In this document: positions 55,488 through 64,000 of the stretch, piece by piece
Layout of the letters: the number at the start of each line of letters is the position of its first letter
Numbering within the stretch: position 1 is the stretch's first letter
Assembly (NCBI GenBank): GCA_963575645.1
Contig: OY754466.1
Span: forward strand, 40,084,001 to 40,148,000
Reading direction: 5' to 3'
Source: Xanthostigma xanthostigma
Taxonomy: Eukaryota; Arthropoda; Insecta; Raphidioptera; Raphidiidae
DNA length: 64,000 bases
The notes under the pieces: model-generated
The model's input: the letters and a program-made list of their open reading frames with translations, nothing else
Told to the model about the DNA's origin: nothing
Databases searched by the model: none
Translations under genes and position numbers: made by a program

Positions 55488-55865
55488 GGTCCGGTTTCAC
55501 CCGGGTGCGATAGATATAATTCTGCAAAATGTATTTCCCGGCTTATGAACTAATAGCTTTGAGCAAATTCTACCAGTTGTGCTTCTGAACTAATAGCTTT
55601 GAGCGAATTCTAACAGATGCCGCTACTTGGTACTAAAACAGTTTTTTTTTGTTTGCTGCTGAACTAAGATGTCGTTACATGTTATTAAAACAGTTTTTTT
55701 GAGAAAACACTAATTTTGTACAAAATATTTGATAAAAATTACTCTAGGTATAGCGTAAGTTGCACCAAACAAGACACATTTACAAAATTTCATTTCAATC
55801 GGGTCACTGGTTGCAGAGTTTAGCGTGGCCAAAATTGTGATAAATATAGATAGATGTGCAAAAAA
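55488..55865 (+). repeat. Dispersed repeat family B
   Basis: GGGTGCGATAGATATAATTC, two CTGAACTAATAGCTTTGAGC units and AAGACACATTTACAAAATTT. Matches 43815-44215 and 62656-63025. Confidence 0.7.
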
Positions 55866-56449
55866 TAATTTAACAATAACGAGGAGAAAACTTAGGCACA
55901 AAATTTGGTTCGTAAGTTGTTGAAAGTACGAACTATCTTTATTTGTTGAACATTACGGATTATACATACTGCAGTGAAGTTAGAAGGAAAGTACATAAGT
56001 ATATGTATATATAATGTATCATTACATAAGTTCTATATATGTACAACAGAATGCATAACATTGAATCGCAACGAAAAACTTTGACTCTCCGAAAATTTTA
56101 TGTACTTACGTTTCAAACATATTTGTCATATATGGCAAATACACTATTGGCGTCGGTCGGATGACGAGACCTAGGGGTCTAACCAAAATTTCTCGACGTT
56201 TTAGAGCGTCCTATGAATATTTGGTACTTTTTTTGAAATTCCTGTTTATATACAGTACGTTCACCGAAAGTGGTAACAGTGAATAAGTCGTGTATTCAAC
56301 TAGATATAAAAAAAAAAATAGTTTTTTGTTCAACTTGAAATATACTAGCGGAAACTGCTGAGGTATATTTTTTTGTACTTCAAACTCAACCGAAAGTGTA
56401 CTGTTGTACATACGTTTTTTTTTCAAATGGCAACATTTTTTTACATTTT
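55866..56449. other. No gene seen; diverged family M fragment
   Basis: 56135-56250 has CACTATTGGCGTCGGTCGGA as in family M at 26155, but with more substitutions. The rest is AT-rich. Confidence 0.5.
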
Positions 56450-56725
56450 CGAAATCTGCATTTTTTCTCTATAGGTACATTTATAAAAAAAATTGTATAA
56501 GGTTACACAAGAAAATATTCGAGAAAAACGTTATCAATTTATTCTTTAAATACACAGTAATAATTATTTTCATATAGCACTCCACACATGTGTAAATTAA
56601 TTATTAATAATAATTATTACTGTGCATTTAATTAATAAATTGATAACGTTTTTCTCGAATAATTTCTTATGTAACCTTACGAAAATTTTATATGAATGTA
56701 TAAAGAAAAATAGGGATTTCGAAAA
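56450..56725. repeat. Long imperfect palindrome
   Basis: ATTCGAGAAAAACGTTATCA and AAGGTTACACAAGAAAATAT on the left face inverses on the right (TTGATAACGTTTTTCTCGAA, TATGTAACCTTACG). The centre is near 56590 and the arms about 120 bp. Confidence 0.7.
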
Positions 56726-57039
56726 TTAAAAAAGAAATATATATTACCAATTGAAAAAAAATGCTTGTATGTACATTTAGCAGCTAAGTCTGAGTCATTT
56801 GCATTTCATTTCGGGTTGTTTATAAAAACTACGCTTGCTTTGTGCTGCTTTGCTATATCTGTTCAACGTATAGAATCAAAGGTAACTGACAATTCGCTTT
56901 TGAAATTTACTCTTGGATTACTAAGATTGTATGCAATTGTTTTAATTCAAGACACGAGAGCGTCATGGGTCATTTTACTACCGCTAAACAAGCATGAAAA
57001 GCAGCTATTTAAGAGAGGGGTGTACCAAAAAGTAACTAA

Positions 57040-57455
57040 AGGCCGCCACAAACGAGGCTAGAAACGCTGGTTTTCTAGATTGCTGTTATGTGCTCGCTTC
57101 ACACGAGACGTCTTTTCAAGCTAGTTTTGTGAATAAATCTGATGCACGCGCAGTGACAGTTCAAATATAAATACAGAGCAAAACGTGTCTGTTGTCCGAC
57201 TCTGTGCAGAATGACGCCATGTTGGTTTGTGGGCGTTTGTTCAAGTCGCCCACGTGACAAGATACTGCTTCCTGATTGATTCTTGTTCATACCTAGCAGC
57301 GGACCTAGCGAGGAAAATAGTCCCTGTTCTAATTTTAATACCTATCTTGTGAGCTATAGCAGTGACGTCCGCAGTGACGTCATTTCCAGCTTCGTACCCA
57401 GCCTATCGGCCAGCAGAAGTCCAAGCAGCGTTTCTAGATTCGTGTGCAGCGGCCT
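57040..57455. mobile_element. PIF/Harbinger-like MITE, TAA TSD, copy 1
   Basis: The ends are AGGCCGCCACAAACGAGGCT and an inverse closing AGCGGCCT. The TSD is TAA (57037-57039 and 57456-57458). The arms of about 30 bp continue as CTAGAAACGCTG. A 3-bp TAA/TTA TSD is the Harbinger signature. It contains TGACGTCCGCAGTGACGTCA. A related element is at 60413-60934, and a lone left end at 63683. Confidence 0.75.
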
Positions 57456-57834
57456 TAATACAGTTCTGTACTCGTACATTGGCATTTTATTAACGAAGTG
57501 CGGCCGCCCACCGCTTGATAAGTGGTGGGTACAGTCTAGTAACTAGTTGGTCAAATGGCACGATAAGTGGATTGCTGTTGAAATATTCATATGACGTGAT
57601 ATTAGTCTGACCCCTTTCAACAATTATCGTTACCCTGTAGTAGTGACTGTCAAATATACAGCCAATTATATGAGCTATGCGTGTTAGCTAAACAGTTTTG
57701 AAATGAAATGAAAACAATAAAGAAATCATTCGTTTATCTTATAAACATTTTTGAAGTAAAACTTCTTTTGGCACGGTGACTCTGCAAATTGAAAATGTAA
57801 CGTAAGTGGTTACAATAAACGTATAACATAACAC

Positions 57835-58118
57835 AGTAGAACCTCTGTAAATCGAACTTGAATAGAAACGCCAAAAAATCGAATTATAGAGTTTCCGACT
57901 TATGAAGGGTTTCAACTTAGGCGAATTTTGTAAGGAAATATTCGACTTATAAAGGTTAAGATTCATTCTAACTAATTTTGAGTTGTTATAATACAAAAGT
58001 CCAGTTTATTTTTTTTTTCGAGTTATGGAGGGAAAATATGTACCGAAATGGCTTGTAGAGACTCACTGATTATTTCATTTGCGGGTTGAGATTTCGAGCA
58101 ATGGAGGTTTTGAGGCTT
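57835..58118. mobile_element. Tigger-like element, decayed
   Basis: Left end CAGTAGAACCTCTGTAAATC, with internal AATCGAATTATAG and CGACTTATAAAGG repeats. The right side, near 58105, reads TTTCGAGCAATGGAGGTTTT, a diverged inverse. No transposase. Confidence 0.55.
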
Positions 58119-58130
58119 GAAGGGAAGAGA

Positions 58131-58305
58131 ACATGATTTCCTTTAAAAGAATATCAATTGCTCAGTGTTTGAATTTAAAATCGATATTTTCAAAACGAAT
58201 AGTAGGAACTGAAACATTCTATTCCTACTATTCGTTCTGAAAATATCGATTTTAAATTCAAATACTGAGCAATTGATATTCTTTTAAGGAAATCATCCAT
58301 GACTG
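58131..58305. repeat. Near-perfect palindrome
   Basis: ATTTCCTTTAAAAGAATATC ... AAACGAATAGTAGGA on the left, and the inverse from TCCTACTATTCGTTCTGAAA on the right, around a 15-nt loop. The arms differ at only a few sites. Confidence 0.75.
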
Positions 58306-59984
58306 ACGATGTTTCCCCCGTCGGGAAAGTGACTGACGAGTATTTTCACGTTTAATCATCAATTATTTACAATCTAACAAATTTTCATCAGCAGATTTAT
58401 CACTTTTTTCATAGTTTTTCCGACGAGTTTCACAGCCTCCCACGCCCACACCCACCGCGGGAGCGCTGACTGACTTTCGATTTCGAACAGAGTAATGGTT
58501 AAACTCTTCAATCAATTACATTTGAGTCGGAGATAAATCACTGATAAATTTTGACACCACCTCTCGGACTATAAGATATTGGCATGGCATTTTTAAGCGT
58601 ATTTTTACAACGTAGACTTCAAATATGCATTAATTTGAACAAAATTAACCTAAAAACTATTTAATGATTCGTTAATAAGCAATAATTGCCTGTTCTTAAC
58701 TTGGAGATTGAATAATGCGTGTTTTCGCTAGTTTAAAATTGCTTTAGTTGTCGAGCGTTTATAATCTATCTTTTTTGTTATTTTAAAACTAAAATTTTGA
58801 AGGAAGTTGCATTTTGCAATACTTTTTTAGGTGTATTTGATCGAAGACACTGTAAATTTACGCTATTTTGAACTCTCGGAAGTAAAAGCTAGTGGAAAAA
58901 CTAAATGTACCAATATTTTTCAAACTTTTATTCATATTACAGTATTTTTTAAACACGAGTCACGACATATTCTGTTTTGTCTCTATACACCATAATATGG
59001 TGGACTAGACGGGTTGACTGTGGTGGAATAGACGGGTCATTCATAACTATATTTTTTGTTTTTATAATAGACCGAGAGCTACTGAACTTTTTAAAAGCTG
59101 ATTTAGGCATGGAAGTGGCAAACTTTATAATGAAGTTTAATCAGTGCAAACAACTAAAATGAAATTTTGCGTCACTAAGTCCAGTTGATTTTAGAGGTAA
59201 TCAACCTCTAAATATGCACTTGTAGAGTTGAAAAAGTCAACTCATTTTGGGAAGGCTAAGAGTATTACAATTACACATTTTCTAAACTGTATTTAAAAAG
59301 GCAGAACAAAATTTCAGTCGGAACACTCCGGCAGACTGCTTTGAAGGGGCGAGATAAGGGATGTTCAAAGCAGTCTACCGAGGTGTTTTTTCATAGCGCG
59401 CCAAAGGAAGTATAGGTAACTTCAAAAATGGTTTCTTTTTTTCGTGGTACAAGTAATGATAAAAGAACAGTGCACTGATAGTACAAATACATTTTTGGTA
59501 CAAAAATATCTGTATGCTTTTAATACATGTTTGCGTGTGAAAATAAAAAATTAATTATTAAGTGATTTTTAGAGTTGTTAGTAAACAAGAACATGTTTTC
59601 GAAGAGAATATTAAAACAAACTACACAAAAATTTAAATCGATGTTTTCAAAATGTATCTACAAAACTTTTTAATGTTACATAATGAATTTTGTTTTATAA
59701 AAAGGTTACATGAAATCGTTACAAAGCTATAAGATTTTAATTTTTTTAAATGTGATGTTAAAAAGAAATTTACAGTTCACGAACAAAATGTGTAAAGAAC
59801 TGTGTATATATTGTTAAAAACTATTTAAAATCGAACAGCTAATATAGTAAAAATTATTTGCCTTTATTGTGAAGCTTACGCAAAATAAAGTAAGTATCAA
59901 TTTATCGAAACAGCAAAGGAACTCTCAAAGAATATTTTGATTTCTAAACAATATTTATATGTTTTGACGATTCAGTTTTCAAAT
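58306..59984. other. No gene seen; small inverted repeat at 59325-59382
   Basis: AT-rich. GGCAGACTGCTTTGAA and TTCAAAGCAGTCTACC face each other at 59332-59375. The 61-codon frame at 58977-59162 has no recognisable feature. Confidence 0.45.
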
Positions 59985-60300
59985 CTAGCGTCGTTTGTCC
60001 AAGGTTAAAATTTGACAGCTGCGCATGTCGCACGCACTCATTTGTAGTGGTTCTGGGTATTAGGTTGATTATAGTCTAAAGCAGCGGGTTGACACAAGTC
60101 TCCCCTTCTACTTTAACGTAAAATTTGTTAATCATAAAAATCGAACCTAACATAAGGGAATATGACACATAAATATAGATCATCCACACAAACATAGCTT
60201 GTAAATAGTTGTGTTCTGTGTACTTTGAGCTTATTTGTTTTGTTAACATTTTATTTGTGTCATATTCTCTCATCTTAGACTCGATTTTTACGATTAACAA
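59985..60300. repeat. Family F copy 2 and adjoining inverted repeat
   Basis: 59985-60075 is the inverse of 7520-7620. 60115-60300 forms an inverted repeat: TTGTTAATCATAAAAATCGA and GAATATGACACATAAATA against ATTTGTGTCATATTCTC and TCGATTTTTACGATTAACAA. Confidence 0.65.
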
Positions 60301-60412
60301 ATCGGGGAAGTTGATCCAAAAAAGTTAATTAGAATTTATGTAATTTAACAGCATCAGTACGCGATTTAACTAGGCAACCCATGTGCGTTTTATCAATGTG
60401 TATATTATCTAA

Positions 60413-60934
60413 TGCCGGCACTTCACATGGCTATTTGTATTTGTGTATTTGGCATATTTGGCAAACAATTACCATGTGTAGACAGTCTATTTAACAAAGT
60501 GTTGGCCTTATTTGCCTATTTGACAAATAAGGCCAATACTAAATACGCGTTACCGTGCGCTTGTCGGGTTTTCGAGGCACATCAAACGCGTCAAATAGGC
60601 AAATACGCAAATTAACCGTCCACACAATGGCCATATTCAGAAGCGCACGCGCCGTGAACCTGTACAGACGTGCAGTATTTTTGTGTCTGTGCTGTGAGCG
60701 AGAACTGGAACAATTACTATTGAAAATGAATTGGGACAATGAAACAGTGCTAAAAATTCCTGGAATTTTGAACCTTGTGTTCTGCTGCCAAATGTTCGTG
60801 TGTTTGTTATTTGACTGCCATGTGTGGATGGTCGTATTTGCCTCTATTTGCATGTTTGTCATGAACGTCATATATTTTGCCAAATACAACAAACACCCAA
60901 TAGCGAACACAAATAGCCATGTGAAGTGCCACCT
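60413..60934. mobile_element. PIF/Harbinger-like MITE, TAA TSD, copy 2
   Basis: The ends are TGCCGGCACTTCACATGGCT and an inverse closing CATGTGAAGTGCCACCT. The TSD is TAA (60410-60412 and 60935-60937). The arms carry CTATTTGT and further inverted blocks based on TTTGCCTATTTG. The two opposing open frames inside (129 and 155 codons) follow the inverted arms and are not genes. Confidence 0.75.
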
Positions 60935-60937
60935 TAA

Positions 60938-61250
60938 CATATAGGCAATCTTTGTCATCACCAAATAACAGATGAGGGTATATATTTCTAATACCGGATC
61001 TCGCACTATGGGTAGAAGAATTTATACGCTTAAATCATCCTTCAATGTGATTAGTCAATGAAACTGATTTGTTGAAATCCTACCAATATTGTTGTATATC
61101 GAAAATAAATACTTACTTTACTAATATTAATAATAAACAAAGACTGTCGTCTTAACAGGAAGTGTTTAAGGTTGAATGATTATAAAAACTGGTTCTACTC
61201 AAAAAAAGTGCGTGAACGTGTAATCTTAAAGATTTAAATCAGACGAGCAA
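60938..61250. other. No gene seen
   Basis: AT-rich. It ends with a possible splice acceptor, TTTAAATCAG, at 61232-61241, just before the 61251 open frame. Confidence 0.35.
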
Positions 61251-61520
61251 ATGTCTTTCGTGTATCAAACAGCTGCATGTTGTGGCTCAAGCCGACGTTG
61301 TTCAGTTCCTTTGTTACCCTCCTCGTCCCCCAGAAGTTGTTGTTGTCGGAAACACCAACACGATCATCACGGAGTGTCGACGTCGTCAACAACAACTCAA
61401 CAACAGATCAGACGATCGAGTTTGTCGGCAGTGGTGACCACAGCCGTGGCGCGAAAAAACAGTCTAGATCAGTTTTGTTCTTCTTTTGATCGCGACATAC
61501 CAGAAAACGATCACGCCTGA
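61251..61520 (+). CDS. Candidate 89-codon ORF, Ser/Thr/His/Cys-rich
   Basis: ATG at 61251 in a good context (GCAAATGTC) opens MSFVYQTAACCGSSRRCSVP, passes a histidine/serine/threonine-rich middle with a short Q run (61400-61425), and ends RKNSLDQFCSSFDRDIPEND then HA and TGA. The base composition is clearly less AT-rich than its surroundings. A second frame (61277-61489) is also open, which weakens the case. A good donor (GTAAGA) at 61530 follows the stop. It may be a small protein, a first exon, or a leader ORF. I recognise no family. Confidence 0.35.
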   Translation: MSFVYQTAACCGSSRRCSVPLLPSSSPRSCCCRKHQHDHHGVSTSSTTTQQQIRRSSLSAVVTTAVARKNSLDQFCSSFDRDIPENDHA

Positions 61521-61596
61521 CAGCATGAACAGTAAGATTTGTGATTGTAAAAAATAACTCTAATAATTTAGAGTGATGATGATCCTGTTTAAATGT

Positions 61597-62315
61597 TGGA
61601 AGATTAAAAGGATGGATCCTGGTGGCATAGGATCGATGAACTAAGCAAATACTGAAAGTTTTTTTTATTGCATTTTATTGTCTGACGTTAATCTTTATGC
61701 CATCTTCGGAGAATCAATGCTGTCTGTTTTCTCAGTATTGTTGTTATGTATAAAATAAATTAAAATAAAAACAGTTGTGTGGTTGTAAGAAACCACGACG
61801 CAAGTGAAACTTTTATTGGATTGTAGACACTTATCCATCACGATTAATTATAAACAACAATATTCACATGAATACACGAATAAAAACATGTAAACACTGT
61901 ACAGCACTTGCCCGCATGACAAACTGACTATGTGTTATACATACTACACGGTCAGCTGATGCTAACCATGGGCGCCGCCATATTGGCCTTGGCTGCTCTA
62001 CCGAGCGCCTACACCTTTCACCTTACCCCTACTCCGCGGCCGCCTGTAATGCGACATGCATGATGCAACAGACGGCCAGAAAAATTTGGGGCGATAGAAT
62101 AAAAGTTTCACTTTAAAAATGTCATCAAAAGGTATTAAAATTACTATTTTTCTTGAAAAAACGACTTGATATTTACTAAAAATTGTATAAATGTGTCTAG
62201 TGTTACTTGTTTAAAATTATACTGACGTCAGACAATAAAATGCAATAAAAAAACCTTCAGTATTTGCTTAGTTCATCGATCCTATGCCGCCAGGATTCAT
62301 CCTTTTAATCTTCCA
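61597..62315. mobile_element. Long-TIR element of about 719 bp
   Basis: The ends are TGGAAGATTAAAAGGATG and its inverse. Arms of about 90 bp include AGCAAATACTGAAAG and ATTTTATTGTCTGACGT. Inside are ACTTTTATT/AATAAAAGT inverted blocks and a GC-rich patch (61965-62060) with GCCGCCATATTGG. No transposase. A 14-bp direct repeat, CAGTAAGATTTGTG, lies at 61530-61543 and 62314-62327. Confidence 0.75.
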
Positions 62316-62347
62316 GTAAGATTTGTGTTTTACTGTAGTATCTAGAA

Positions 62348-63340
62348 CAGTGATGGCGAACCTATGACCCGCGGGTCAGACACGCAGACTTTTTAAATGA
62401 CACGCGCGTTGATTTTTATAAACTTACTAGCGGTCCGGTTCGGCTTCGCCCGAATTTGTAGATTGTCGCCGTTTTTTCATCGACCTGCGTTGCAAAATTG
62501 GTCTCCACGAAAAGCGCTTCTTAAACGCGATAATATATAGCCTGTACCCATCCTGAAGGTCCATTCTAAATATTGGTGAAAAAAATCTGAAATCGGATGA
62601 GTAGTTTCGGAGATTGCCTCCTACATCCAAACTTTACCTCTTTATAATATTATAGCAGTCCGTTTTACCCGGGTGCGATAGATATAATTCTGGAAAATGT
62701 ATTTCGTTTGTGGCCCGGCGTCTGAACTAAATTTGAGCAAATTGCACACAGATGTCGCTATTTAGTACAGTGTTTGTTTGCTTCTGAACTAACAGTTCAG
62801 AAGCAAACAAACAAAACTGACGACTGATAGAACAGATGTCGTTACGTGTTACTAAAAAGGGTGTTTTGAGAAAGTACCGTAATTTTGTACAACATATTTA
62901 ATAAAAGCTATCCTATAGCGTAAGTTGCACCAAGCAAGACACATTTACAAAATTTCATTAAAATCTGTTCAGTGATTTCGGAGATTAGCGCGGCCAAAAT
63001 TGAGAATTTTATATATATAGATTTTTTATATCATAAAAGAGGGAACAGACAAACAAAAATATTTAAAAAATAAAGTAGGTAAAAATATCTTATAAAAAAA
63101 GAATTCCCACTGGATATTGGCTAGCTGATTTTCTATCGTATCACGCACCTGTGTATGACGTACATGGCCGTAAAAAGTCGTATTTCGCCGAAAAAAAAAC
63201 AGTTGAAACAAAAAAAAGTTTTTAACCATCCTCCCCTTCCCCTTTCCAAGTGACACCGCTGACTTGGTGACCCACGAGCTAGTACACTAAAAATAATGAA
63301 CAAAATTTGACCCACCTCTCAAAAAGGTTCATCGTCACTG
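62348..63340. mobile_element. hAT-type element carrying two repeat insertions
   Basis: The left end is CAGTGATGGCGAACCTATGA. The right end is an inverse, AAGGTTCATCGTCACTG. The flanks are ATCTAGAA (62340-62347) and ATCTAGCT (63341-63348), an 8-bp TSD matching at six positions. CAGTGATGGCGAACC is a classic hAT end. Family A (62426-62655) and family B (62656-63025) lie back to back inside. Confidence 0.75.
62426..63025 (+). repeat. Families A and B, adjacent inside hAT element
   Basis: 62426-62655 matches 3221-3475 (CTAGCGGTCCGGTTCGGCTT head, CTCTTTATAATATTATAG tail). 62656-63025 matches 43815-44215 and 55488-55865. 62785-62812 also has a TTCTGAACTAACAGTTCAGA palindrome within the B copy. Confidence 0.7.
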
Positions 63341-63384
63341 ATCTAGCTAGAACGTGTGTGCAGTTATTATGTACGAGTTGAGAC

Positions 63385-63510
63385 GCTGTGTTAAAACGAG
63401 TACCGGCGAGTTTTAAGTCACATCGGTCATAATAGCACTACGTTCGAAATATATTGCATATACCTACCTTCTATAAAATAGCTCATTTTCACTTCACAAC
63501 AGTATATCTG
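63385..63510 (+). repeat. Dispersed repeat family D
   Basis: ACCGGCGAGTTTTAAGTCAC and CTTCTATAAAATAGCTCATT match family D at 40735 and 46280. Confidence 0.55.
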
Positions 63511-63682
63511 ATAGTTAAAGAAAAATTCCAGGTTCATTCGCGTCTTTATTATGATAATAAGAAAAATTGGTAGGTATGTGGACGAAAAATATAAGATTGC
63601 TTTATTTTATGTACGACGTTTCGTCCATATATTTTAAGTAGGTACTTATTATTATCATCATCACGATGGACACGATATCTAA

Positions 63683-63820
63683 AGGTTGCTGCACACGAGA
63701 GTGATTTCGCTCCAAAATTCGTTGCTTGATTTCGCTCTTAGGTTCCCAGCGTGCTGTGGCCTTGGATTTCGTGGTATTTTTTATGTGTTGGCTTCACACG
63801 ACGTGTGTATTGAAGCTAGT
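63683..63820 (+). mobile_element. Harbinger-like left end, truncated
   Basis: AGGTTGCTGCACACGAGAGT follows a TAA (63680-63682) and resembles the 57040 terminus (AGGCCGCCACAAACGAG). GGCTTCACACGACG near 63790 parallels CGCTTCACACGAGACG at 57094. The right end is replaced by family M at 63821. Confidence 0.55.
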
Positions 63821-63952
63821 TAGTGTATTTGCCATAAGGCACTTACACTATTGGCGTCGGTCGGATGGCGGGACCTAGGGGTCGGACCAAAATTTCTCGA
63901 CGTTTCATAAGTTTCTAAGAAGTTTGGCACCATTTTTGGAAATGTTTATATA

Positions 63953-64000
<48 letters not shown>
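63821..64000 (+). repeat. Family M element, left part, runs off the window
   Basis: From TAGTGTATTTGCCATAAGGC to the (TA)n tract it matches 26155-26335 with no difference that I can see outside the tract. It is cut by the window end. Confidence 0.8.

Noticed and set aside
57283..57546. 87-codon serine-rich frame
   Set aside because: It starts inside the Harbinger-like MITE and extends beyond its right end across the TSD, so it cannot be an old gene.
60539..61006. 155-codon minus and 129-codon plus open frames
   Set aside because: They overlap on opposite strands within the arms of a TAA-flanked MITE and have no domain. The apparent hydrophobic stretches come from TTTG/CAAA repeats.

Overview
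The window looks like AT-rich, transposon-laden nuclear DNA from an insect. The evidence is one spliced multi-exon gene, tRNA-derived SINE architecture, CR1/jockey-like LINE ends, and hAT, pogo/Tigger and PIF/Harbinger-type elements with diagnostic target-site duplications (TSDs). The style of the dispersed repeats would fit Hemiptera or a related order, but I cannot name the species. There is no bacterial or viral gene order, no rRNA, no intact tRNA and no CRISPR array.

Only one gene is well supported. It is on the plus strand: a 918-codon exon (33066-35820), a 59-bp exon (36087-36145) and a 191-bp exon (39402-39592), joined in phase with clean GT-AG sites. It encodes a long, basic, probably disordered N-terminal region ending in the first two thirds of a C2 domain. 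The rest of the C2 domain is not in the window, so the third intron must exceed 24 kb. Two further exon-like islands lie downstream: a CpG-rich island with a 24-codon possible first exon at 48627-48698, and an 89-codon Ser/His/Cys-rich ORF at 61251-61520. Both are candidates only.

Region by region: 1-15000 is a patchwork of hAT-type elements (876-1260, 2838-3122, 4302-5062, 13782-14638), a pogo-like element inside another element (5966-6675), a 663-bp element with a 9-bp TSD and internal tandem repeats (10587-11249), and two hAT transposase remnants. 15690-20790 is one large tandem-repeat locus: about 33 copies of a 120-bp satellite embedded in a dispersed element that has its own roughly 240-bp tandem units. 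20800-33050 contains inverted-repeat elements, a SINE with a perfect 15-bp TSD (30286-30650), a perfect 197-bp palindrome (29310-29506) and a foldback plus hAT/Tigger nest just before the gene. 33054-39592 is the gene. 39600-64000 is intron and intergenic DNA with LINE remnants (44523-44837, 54508-55083), a three-layer nested pogo/hAT/palindrome locus (50340-51492), Harbinger-like elements with TAA TSDs, and hAT nests.

The most unusual signals are: a recurring CTGAWGA/stem/GAAACGT motif in several palindromic elements, which resembles hammerhead ribozymes of Penelope-like retroelements but has a consistent extra nucleotide; the 120-bp satellite with higher-order structure and a TGACGTCA site in many monomers; and a repeated FGLTL-type peptide motif in the C2 protein. 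No complete new defence or metabolic system is visible.
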